DNA of 64,000 nucleotides from Choristoneura fumiferana (taxonomy: Eukaryota; Arthropoda; Insecta; Lepidoptera; Tortricidae). The position numbers were made by a program, and so were the translations under genes. Each line of letters starts with the position of its first letter. Position 1 is the first letter of the stretch. The DNA lies in NCBI RefSeq assembly GCF_025370935.1, contig NC_133472.1:6793336-6857335 (forward strand), given 5' to 3'. Below the pieces are notes generated by a model that was not told where the DNA came from, searched no databases, and saw only the letters and a list, made by a program, of their open reading frames with translations. Below are positions 35,901 through 47,900 of this stretch, in pieces.

Positions 35901-38900
35901 CCATATCGGCTCGCATACTTATTGTAAGACCGAATGTAATGTTTGTCAGAATTATCGTTTGTCATAACTCTTTATTCTCTGAATCCAATAATTGTTCAAA
36001 ATTTTTATAAATCAAACCTAACCTAACCTATAGTTTTTTATAGAATGACCGTTTAAATTTTTCAGAAAAAATTCAAGGTTTCAGTCAGAAAAAAAATATG
36101 ACAAACGATGTTTCGGACAAAAAATACGGTATGAAGCGCGTAAGTAGCGAAGAGTATGCGAACTTTGGCGCAGATGAAAACACCTGCAAGGGGAAAAACG
36201 GAAAGCGCACATAATGTACCTGGTTGCTGCATTGGGCTTGCACGTGCGCCAGTTTGACTTGCGCCAACTCCAGTTCCAAGTCGCGCACGCGCTGCATCAG
36301 TTGCGCTTCTGTATCGCTGTGGTTTTTGCCGTCACCTTTTGGCTCGGTGTCTGTGTAATACCATGCTTACGGTCAAGGACAAATTCAAATTCAAATTCAA
36401 ATGATTTATTCAGTAAATAGACCGCAATGGGCACTTTTACACGTCATTTTTTAAACTACCAGCGCTTTCGGAAAGACCATCATTGCCAAGAAGAATGCGC
36501 CGCAAGAAACTTGGCAGAAAGTCATTTTTTCATAATAATATATACCATACAGGGAGGCTCATTTAGAACGGCCAATATGGGAAAGTCTAAAACCATAAGG
36601 CTGAAGACCTGTTCTTTGGAACCATGTCATCGATTTTAATAACAAGAAAAACTGCATTCATACATTTTAAAAAAAAACTTGTACTCAACTCGGGAATCAA
36701 AACTGGACGGTTTGAAAATAAAACTTACATTATTAAAAAATATGAAATACAATACATTTTATTCATTCTAGATGCCATGTTTCATACTAGTGCGAGTATT
36801 TATTGCTTATGACCTACACTACCGATATCCAAATAGAAATACCTAATGTATGTTTGATTTTTCAAAACGACCGGGTTCGATTCCCGAACTGAGTACAAGT
36901 TTTTTTTTAAATGTATGAATGCAGTTTTTCTTGTTACTAAAATCGACGACATGGTTCGTAAGAACAGATCTTCGTATGTCTTATAGTTACAGACTTTCAC
37001 ATACTGACCGATCTAAATGAGCCAACCTGTAAATTTATTTCATGTATTTACATGGACCAACTCCCCCGGACCACTATGAGTATAGCATCGGGGCTTTCAC
37101 GAAAAGGGCTTATACTTTCTTAGGCCAGTAACTCATTAAGTACTTTGTACTCATGGGCAGTGGAGATCATATCCCATCAGATGACCCGCTTGCTTATTTG
37201 CCTCCCTCGCATAATAATAAGACAACAAGATCTAAAAATATCTATACACCTTTATCATCATCATATCAGCCATAAGACGTCCACTGTTGGACATAGTCCT
37301 CCCCCATAGACCTCCAGTTGCTTCGGTTGTAAGCGGCCTGCATCCACCGTGAACCCGCGGCTTTGACCAGGTCATCCGTCCATCTCGTTGGTGGACGTCC
37401 TACGCCGCGCTCGCCGATCCGCGGTTTCCACTCGAGAACCTTTCAGCCCCAGCGACCATCTGTTCTCCGTGCTATATGGAATGCCCATTGTCACTTCAAT
37501 GAGCTAATTCGCTTGGCTATGACGGTACAGCCTTATACCTCTAACTAACCAAAAGGTCGATGTACACATAGATTTGACGCTATGATTGTATACATACATT
37601 AATAATGGTGAGGGTTTAGGGCCTCAGGAAATATCCCACGTGATAAATTTCAAAACGAGTATCTTTAGTGTAAATATTTTAATTTACGCTTGATTTCGAG
37701 TATGCTTGTATGACTTCTGTTAATTACTCACAGTCACCGTTGCTTGCTTTTTAAACCGATTTCAATAAAGGAGTTTCTCAATTCGATTACATTTAGTTAC
37801 ATCCCAAAACACTCCCTATGAATTCAGATACTGCTTCGAGACTTTTTTGTCTTTGAAGTACCAATACAAAATAGTAGATTATTGTCGTGGCCTGGAAGTA
37901 GGCAATTGCTGGCTGAGTATGAGTATTAAACGGACGAGCTTGCGAGTCCGTTTAACTAATACGAAGCCAGCAATTGCTATTCCAGCCGAGACTAATATAA
38001 AGCTTTTCTCAAAAATGGTGAATAATTCTGAAATAGAATAAACTTTTTCTCAAAATATATTGTAAAATTTAATTTTATTCCAATATTTTTCTTATGCTTT
38101 CCCGCCATTTTTCATTAAAAATAAACTGCAGGTGTATTTTTCCACCGAAAACACCACAAGCTATTTCAGACCCAATGGAAAAAGTCCGGAGTTCCAACAA
38201 AATATCTGATACCGGCCATTAGACTTGGCTGTATACGACTTGTGTCACATTTCCATGGCCTTTTTAACTTAAAAAAAAATGTGACTGGTGCAGGCGCGCT
38301 AATTCATTATTGTCGAGCTAGCGCGCCTGCAATCGTTTTAACTTTTTAATTTTTCGCTGACCATAAACTATGCACTTCACCTTCTGATATGTAAAGAATA
38401 ATGTCAACTTTTACGGACATTTTTGAGAAAAGTATATTTTTCACCAACACATTAAAAAAACTTTGTAAATACCTTTGTTATCCTTATGGGCAATTTTGGC
38501 GCTGCAACTAACACATTCCTTAACGTAAGCCTGCAAATAAAAATAGTGTTATTATTATACTACATACATGATTGCATAGGTGTTTATAAATTAAGATGGT
38601 TGGATTAGTTTGATTTAACACCTCTGTAATAATACATTGTGTCTTAAGAGCGGTAAATAAGAAATTACGAACGATAGTCTATTATAAGTCTGATGTCGAA
38701 GACTAAGGGCTTTAATGAGGCGATGTTACCACCCGATTACTGAGACTCCGCTGTCTGTCTTTCTGTTCATCCGTCCGTCTGTCACAGGGCTCTATCTCTC
38801 GAGTCGTAATAGTTAGACACTTGAAATTTTCACATATTATTTATTACTGCGGCCGCTATAACAACAAATACTAAAAACAGAATAAAATACATATTTAAGG

Positions 38901-41900
38901 GGGGACTCCCATACAACAAACGTAATTATTTTGCCGTTTTTTGCTCGATATTAATAACGCCGACGCTAGATATATGCACAGAATCTTTGGTTGTAAAATC
39001 ACTTTAAAAATAAATAATTAAATCAAAATAAAATAAATATTTAAGGGGGGCTCCCACACAACAAACTTGTTTTTTTTTTGCCGTTTTTTTCTAATGTCTA
39101 TTGTTGTATAAATACGGATGGTATCTATACAACAATAGACACACCTTCGTGCGCGAGACCGACTCGCACTTGGCCGGTTTTTAAAATAAACAAACTTACA
39201 TAAAAACTTTTAAAAATAAATTAATTTAACAAAATCAGCCCAATTTTTTTTGTGGATGGCGGACTCTTATTTCATAATTTAATACACAAACGTACAACAC
39301 CATAGCGGCCAGCTAATAAAGCCAAATATGTTTTACGTTAAAACCATTCAAAGCTGTTATTAATATTCGTCGGGTAACAAGCAAAAGTCACTAACAGCAA
39401 ACAGTGGAATATTAACCTTACAATGCTATGCATTAGTTGGTTTATCCCTCTTGACTTTAGCAGTAATAAGTGACGTCTGCTTGTCACCCTACGTATCTTC
39501 CCGATAATATATAGGATATGGCAAATCAGGAAGTTGTCAAATACCCTGGGACTATCACGTAAACGTAGATGCTTGTATAGTATAGTGACTATACTATACT
39601 ATAGTGATACCTGCAACTGGTGCACTTGGCGGTCGAGTCGGGCGCAAATGTCGCGGTAGTCGCGCGCCACGGCCGCGTGCGACGCTGCATCCTTCTTAGC
39701 CAACTCCAGTGCGACACGGGCCTGTAGACGAATAAACATTAGCCGCTGATGCACTAGCTGATGCACTTGGGTCGATTCCAGGGTATATAGTAGCTCGCTA
39801 CCTGGCCATTTATATTTAAAGTTGTACCCTGAGTTTATATCTCCGATTTTAACAAAATTTGGTCCATGATTCCGAGCTGTAAAAACAGGGTCTCCAGATG
39901 TGTCACCAAAATATTATGTCTCCGTTCCGTTACGATTTTTTCTTAATAATTTTCGTAACGGAACGGACACATCCATACAATATTTTGGGGTGACATCTGG
40001 AGACCCTGTTCTTACAGCTCAGAATCATGGACCGAGTCTACCTCCCAAATTTTGTTGAAATCAGAGACCGGACAACCCTTTCCGCGAGAAAAGCCTTTCA
40101 ATGGGCGTCTCTTAAACACGGCTAACCCATTGAAAGACTTTCCAGTTTGAACTGCTAGCCCATTCATTTGACCCCTACCCCTACCCTACCCTTTACCGAA
40201 AAACTTAGCAAAAAATAAAGCTAACCCTTTGCAATTGCTTACTGCTATTCTATATGCCTTGCAATCCCTTAATAAGGGTTACCCTTATCATTTAGCGCTT
40301 TTTATAAAGCTTTACCTTTAGTAATGTCGTAGTTGAGCCTTGCGTGAAAGAGACAGATTTAGTATATCGTCACTACTTTGAAAAAATCTCGTATCTAAAA
40401 TCAATATGTCTCAAAATTTAACCTTGATGTAATGTCTATAAAGTTCACTCAGAAAAATTATCTATTTTAAGCTAAGAGTTTTTTTTAAAGTAGTGACGAT
40501 ATATCTACGCTAATGTATACACGTAGACGATTTAAATTAGCACGCTTATCTGCTAAAAAGGCCGCCCTTTATAAGGCTAACCCTTATAAGCTATATGCAA
40601 GATGTTGGTGAGCGGATGATAAGGGTTTTGTAAGGGTATTGGAATAACGATTACTCAAATGGGTTAGAGTCTATAAAAGGGCTTTAAAAGCAAAATGTAA
40701 GGGTTTCATCGGGCAATGGGTATGGTGAGTTAAGCCTTATGCAAACCCATACAAAACCCTTTGTAAGGGATAGCGGGCCAGTCTGGTTGAAATCGGAGAG
40801 ATAAACTCAGGGTACAACTTTAAATAAAAATGCCCCTCCCTTCTGCCTGCTGAATGCACACCATAGCTAGACAGCCTCCGATCGAGCGGCTGAATCGAGC
40901 AGACGCAGCGTAAGTGGAGACCCTGACTTAACCTGAGACACGTAGCGTCATTAGGCCAATAGATTACTCGTAGATCGCTAAAAATGTGCAAATTAGTCCG
41001 TTTTGATAATAAAATCCCTATAGCCGTTTAAAAATGTCATCAGTCAGGCTGTCAAGTGTGTTAACCTAATTCTGGATTCGAGTATAGAAACAACAATACA
41101 ACAAACCTCCTCCAGCTGAGCTTCGAGAATTTCCTTGTCCTGTTGCAGTTGGGTGTTGGTGCCCTTGAGCCTTTCCAATTCAACGTTGATCTTCTCGTTT
41201 TCGGCTGACTCTGTCAATTAAACGGTATCATTTATACTTCGTTTGTTTAGCATTAGAAGGAAGGTAAGCTTTCTTGACGTGTCTTTTTATTGAAAAACAC
41301 TTTTGAAAAATAAGTCACAGCAAATATGTAACAATCAGCAAGGACATAATTATGATCATTTACATTATTTTGGTATCATAAGTAATAGTTACTGTTTTTT
41401 TAAAAACGTTTTTCAATAAAATACTCGTCAAAATTGTTTACCCTTTTTCTAATACAAAAAAACGAAGTATAATTGTTTCCAATTGTAATTAGACGACCAG
41501 ATGGCCTAGTGGTTAGAGAACCTGACTACGAAGCTTGAGGTCCCGGGTTCGATTCCCGTGTCGGGGCAGATATTTGTATGAAAAATACGTATGTTTGTTC
41601 TCGGGTCTTGGGTGTTTACTATGTATTTAAGTATGTATCTATCTATATAATTACATTTATCCGTTGCTTAGTACCCATAACACAAGCTTTGCTAAGCTTA
41701 CTTTGGGACTAGGTCAATTGGTGTGAATTGTCCCGTGATATTTATTTATTTATTTTATTATTTATTTGCGAGGGAACAGCGCGCGATAACCGAATTCAAC
41801 GCGGGCGAAGCCGCCGGCAAAAGCTAGTTCTCTAAAAGTATAATTTGATCATGAGGGTTATAACATCCAAGTGTGATATACTTCAAACTCGTGCTTTGAC

Positions 41901-44900
41901 ATTTGTCACTAATAAATAAAGTAATATTCATTTCATACAAACATGTGAATTATTGGTCCAATTGGATTAAACGACGCGATGCTATCATGCGAGCTGCGAT
42001 ACATTGCTGTCTGTGGTCAATCGCTTAGAAATCAGTATCAGCTCGGTCCCGCAATGTAACGAGACATGTAAATTTCACGCATATGGGACATTCCCTGTAG
42101 TTAAGGAAAGTTGCGTACCTTTAATGAATTTCTCATATTCTTGTTGGTATTTGGTGAGACGCTTTACTTTGATGCTGCAGGCGAGCTTCACGATCTGAAG
42201 GGGGGCTTCTTCGGCGCGACACTTCTTTGGGAGCGTTACTCTGGATAGATAATGAAGTAAGAACACAATTTTACATACTATTTTTAATATATCATAAAAA
42301 GCTTTTTTGTAAAGCACCTTGAGTAGATAATGCATTGCTAGCGGTACCCCAAGTTCGTCCAACCACAGAAGTAGGACTAAAATCGCATAAAAGTCTTGAA
42401 GAACACTGGGCGTCAGCGTATATTTGATCTATTAAGCCCGAAGTATTGATAGAAACCATTCGTTTGACATCAGGGACCATTCATAAATTATATCAGTGGA
42501 GTTCACTCAACGACCATCTGTTCTCCGTGCTATATGGCCTGCCCATTGCCACTTCAACGAGCAATGTCGGTGACCCTAGTTCTTCTACGTATCTCTTAAT
42601 TTCTGATTCGATCCCGTAGAGAAGCTCCGTGCAGCCCAAATTAGCACTAAATTTGATTTACTTACTACAAATAAAATTAAAAAAGGAGGGTGTATTGCTG
42701 AACCAACCTGAAATATTTGAGTACGCCTTCGAAGTCGTGCTGCAGCAGATCTTTGCGCGAGCGAGACAGCAGCGACAGCGCGACTTGGAACAGCGTATCC
42801 ATGCCTTGCAGGAGGAACACGTCCAGGATGTGGTATACCTGGAAGGGATGGTATGTCTCAGGACCAGGCCTAAGTAAGGTAAGGGACTTTATACACGTAT
42901 TTTTTCTGCGCTAACGACGCGCGTTTTTGATGCGCGCGTTTTCTGCTCGTTTTCTTAATACAATCGCAAGGATCGTGTGTAAGGTCCATAAGGGTACGTA
43001 TGCACTATGCAGTTAACCACACGGTTTTAGCGTGCCATCCCGCTTTAAAGTATCGTTTGAGAAAGAGAGAGCGCGCTGCGTACATAGCCAAAGAATAAAC
43101 AGTAGAAGCTGATTGTGAGCATTATTGAGATGACCGGATAGTCCAGTGCTCTTTGGATCCCGGGTTTTTTCGGGTTGATCCCCTTAAGGGCCAAAGACAC
43201 TAAGGTCCTTGGTTTTGTACACTAGTTTTTAGTTATCATGTTAAAAGACTTACCAAGGGCAGTGGGAACCTCGCAGTGAACACCGTCAGGAACCATTGGG
43301 AGGCAAACATGTGGGGTTCCACACCCAACTCTTGGAAATGGGCGCGTAAATCTGTCAGTTGTTCCTAAAAAAAAAAACATTTTTTCAAAATAATTCCAAA
43401 CAAAATCTTTAAACTTCCCATTGACCTATGAAATGGAAAATTGTTCAAATTATAATTATTAATGATTATTAAAACCCATATTTTACCAACAAATAGCAAT
43501 ATATTGTCTGAAACTTTCGTGATTTACACTTATAGTCAAAATACCACGCACAGGACTTATCACGCTAACACACACGAGTACTCGTCTACTCGTGACCACG
43601 GCCACTGTAATGTTGCCGAAACGTCGAGGTAAATATTACTCGTGTGTGTTAGCGTGATAAGTCCTGTGCATGTTATTTCGACTAAATAGCAATACGAATA
43701 AATTACATATATTTTCAAATACGTAATTTTTACTTGAGTAACTATTCTATTAGGACGGCATATCCAGAAATACTTGATCGGTTTTTCTACTGCTTTTCTA
43801 TACTCTCGTCTGAATAGAAATAAAAAAAAATCACCTCCATCAATCTATCGAGTTGATGCAGCCTCATGTAGAGCGCCTCGAACCCGTCCTTGTAGAGCTC
43901 TCGCAGCCCGTAGCCGTACATGAGACGGACGAGCAGACAGAACGCTTGCTCTTCCGGCATCTGAAAGGAGCAGGATCATCCAGTATTTAATTACGAATAA
44001 TGCTAAAATTAGCGCGGAACGTAAGCGATTCTCATCGAGTGGTGCTCAAACACGAGCGAAGCGAGGTTTTAAAATGTGACGAGTTGGGATGTAGTTAAAT
44101 TTCACGTGCCATACCCATACAACGTTTTATAAGACACTAGTCGAGGGTAATAGTAGACAAACTCACAAAAGTAAAACTCAAAACAAATACAAATTCAAGT
44201 AAATAAATACTATGGCAGGTTTTTATGACAGACAGAAACGGGTAACCAATAGCTCTTCGAATGCGATAAGTCAACGAGGTTTTAGGTTTTAAGTTTGACA
44301 AAAACGGTATAACCTATATCCTCAGTCGCCTCTTACGACGTCCACGGAAGAAATGGAGAGGTGTAATTCTAACCCGACACCACACGGGTCTTTCATTTTT
44401 GGATATGCGTGTAACTTACGTGCAACAGCAGCGTGGCAGCCAGGAAGCTCAGCCCCTGGCAGTATCCGACCTCGATGTCGTAGACGGCGTACGCTCGCGC
44501 CATGCGCAACAGCGAGTCTTGTCCCAGGCCACCAGCCTCGCGGAAGAAGTCGTGCGCGGGGAACGTGCGCGCTATGTCGCGCTGGATAACCGATTCGAAC
44601 GGGCAGTCCTTGGAAAAAAAACCGTCTTGTTAAACTACTAATAAGTACTCCTATACAGGTTAGCACTTTTAAAATTGACAGTATGGTCAAGTCTGTAACT
44701 GTATGGTAAGCTCTGGGTCTGTAGCTGTGTGGTGACAAGAAAAACACATGTGACTATACCGAATTTTAACGCCCCTGCTATGTAAGGCTGGTTTTAGTGT
44801 CACGCGTACCGTCAGTACGGATCGCTCCGCACAGGCTGATCTATATGAGCGTTTTAGAGTAATATAGAGGGGTCCGTACGGACGACCGTCCGCGCGGATA

Positions 44901-47900
44901 GGAAACTCATATAAAAAGACTGTGCGGAGCGATCCGTACTGACGGTACGCGTGACACTGAAACCAGCCTAACAGACAGCGGCCGGCGAAGAGTCAGGATT
45001 ATAATTGGTTTTTTGGAGTCTTTTTGTATTTTTTATTTCAACTCCAAATTTGTTACTTTTACTTTTTGTATTTTCGAAGAGTCAGGACCTAAGTTAGGAA
45101 ATAATTTCGCCCTATCAGTGCTGGTTATGTACGGGGAACAGCGAGGGTATTCTGGCAGAACCGGATAAGTGCACAATATTTATTTACTTACACGGCTTTG
45201 CTAGATAAATAAAGCTGACAAAAAAGAGTATGCCTATGTATGTAGCTATTTGTTTTTTTAAATTGCACTTATTCTGTTTTGCCAGAACACCCTCGCAAGG
45301 AGCTCATTATACCTTGCTGATGAGTGTCCTATATGTCTCCATCAGCTTGTCGCTCTGGTCGACGCCCGCGAGTCGCAGCCACACTTCGCCGCGCAACGCT
45401 TCCGGCACGCCCACTCGCACGAGGTGACTCAGCGCGCGCGGTCGCGGCCCCGTCCAACTGTACAACAGGCCATGTCTCAGTAATTAGTGAAAGCTGTGTA
45501 TCGACATGTGTATGTACAGTACCCGGCGATAGAGATTGCACATCAATCTTCGGAAAAAAAAATTGGCTGTTCACGAGGATTACGAACACTAGCGACCGTC
45601 AGATCGTGGCGAACAATGATAGTATATATTAAGTGACGTTTTATATCAACTAAATACTGCACTTTTATGGACTTAATTAGTTTACGTCAAATTAATGTCA
45701 CGTAAACTTCGGATATCTATAGAGAGCTGTTGCAACTACTACAAAAATAATGTTCCCTCTTTTTACTAAAGATGTCATAGTACAATTTAAAGTTATGGGG
45801 GGTTTCAACAACTCTTTATTATAATATATTTTCATCTAAATGCGTCCGTACTCTATTGCACCTGTACAACGACTGACAAACGTCACATAAATAGTGTGTG
45901 ACAAGGCTCTACGAAGCCGAAATTACCCGAGTCTCTTTCCAAAGACCGATGAGCAATCTATATGGCCGAGTACTGTATGTTCGAGCTGCCGCGCGCGGCA
46001 GTACGGTATATGCATATACATATACACTATATGCATTGCAATGTTCGACGGTTTGCCGCGCGAAGTCGATACACAGCTGTAAGAGGCGACAACGAATGAA
46101 GGTTTTTGGACAAACAAGATGTCGCTAGATGGCGTTATTCACAAGAGATCCGCTTAGCTCTTTACATGCATACTGTAAAACAAAGTAGCTTCGTTTGCAT
46201 GCACGCTTGGCACGTAATGCTGTTTTTATTAATATGTTTCATTGTTCATATGTAGGTCAAAAAAGAACGGTCTACAGACATTTTATTCAAATATTTTAAC
46301 ACGTTTCTAGATAAAAGTTTTGGTTACGGCCAAAATTAGAGCGAAAACCAAATCATCGGTCGTCGCTAAATGTAAAGCCCCTGGTTTATCTTAAGGGGTT
46401 TGCTCCTGGTTAGCTCATGAGCAATGTCCCGTTAGATGGCGCTGTTATCAATAGTTCCTTTTTTCAGGTTTTTTTCGTAAATTATGAAGAATTATTTCAC
46501 CAAAAACTAATGGCGGGAGTATCTAAGCGTAACCGATTTTTTGACCCCACACTCGAAATGAAATATTCCGCCAAAGCCGCAAACGAGGTGCTTTACTTTG
46601 AACGTCAATTGCGGCCGTATACGGACACTAGGAGCTCACGCACACACTCAAATAGACAGCGCCAGCTAGCGAAAGTCTATTGCGACACTTAGCTACCCGA
46701 TCGGGGTACTCCTTCGAGTAATATTCACATTTCTTTATCGAGTCACGAAATTTTGTACCAACTGTACTTTACTCGAAAATTTTACTACGACCTATAAAAT
46801 CTATAAGTATTTTATTGATAATTAGAAGCAGGGTCTTGGATAACTGTTCGCATATTATAATACGAGCCAAACGCCTTTCAAGTGTTCATAATATGTGTAC
46901 GATAAATTGAGAAATTACCGAGATTCTGATCACGGTTTCTTGTCTTGGTTGATGGTCTTGCTATTATTCAGGTTATATTTATAGTTACTTTTCGTAGTTA
47001 CTACCATGCTAAAGTGGTCATGATCGTCGGTTGAAAATCAGTAGCAAATCTACAGGACGAGTTTCTTGGGAAAATAGTGCGGAGGTTTTTCCTTACCTTC
47101 CACGCCGCAGAGCTGGAGTTTGGAATTCGTAGTTGGCAATAGAGAGCGCTGCCACCAGGGCTCTTAGTCACCTTGTACGACACGCACAGGAATGCCCAGG
47201 CAATCAAGTTTATCAAGGGCATCCGTAAGGCCAAAGTCCCTTAAGACACTGTTACACATGCTCTTTAGTAGCAAGAAAGCATGCTACTATTGAGCAAATG
47301 CTAGCTAGTAGCATGTGTGAACAGGACATGCTACTATCGAGCATGCTTATTAGTGGCAAGCTCGAGACGGGGTGGAAGGGGGAAAGGTATTAAGCAAGTG
47401 TGAACGCGTTTGCTTCAGTCCAGTAACGAGCATGTGTAACAGTGCCTTTAGACATACCTAATATTTTATGAACAGTGCTTCGTGTAAGCTCTTTCTATCA
47501 AAAGAGGTAATAAAAACCATACAGAGTTTACTATCCTAATTATCATCATCATCATCACTCAATTTCTGTGGTAAGACTTTTAGTAGAGAATTAGTAATCA
47601 TAAGCTGCTAATATCAATTATTAATAAGTTGCTAACCATGAAAAGAGTTGACGAAGAGTTTATCTAGGCTTCTGCATCTGGATTTCTCAGTTCGTATATA
47701 TAATTACTAGCTTAATCCCGCGGCTTCGCTCCCGTTGAAGAAAAAATCTACTCTGTAGTGTAGGTATTCGAATTAAAAAAAAAACTTCTTGCACCTCTGC
47801 GATCCTCAAGGAATACGTTTGCCAAATCTCATGCATTTTTAGGCCATGTTTTGCCTTTATAGGTATAAATAAATACTTACGAAATACTTACATAACAGCA

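Noticed and set aside
40171..40200. Telomere-like ACCCCTACCCCTACCCT run
   Set aside because: Insect telomere repeat is TTAGG; the motif here is AACCCTT in both orientations, inside a transposon-like insert.
44322..44747. 141-codon frame with Arg/Ala-rich composition
   Set aside because: Partly opposite and out-of-frame to the real exon at 44420-44608. The conserved TBC motifs lie in the other frame.
46417..46692. 91-codon frame ending RQLRPYTDTRSS and beyond
   Set aside because: No recognisable domain, no splice context; moderately GC-rich but isolated.
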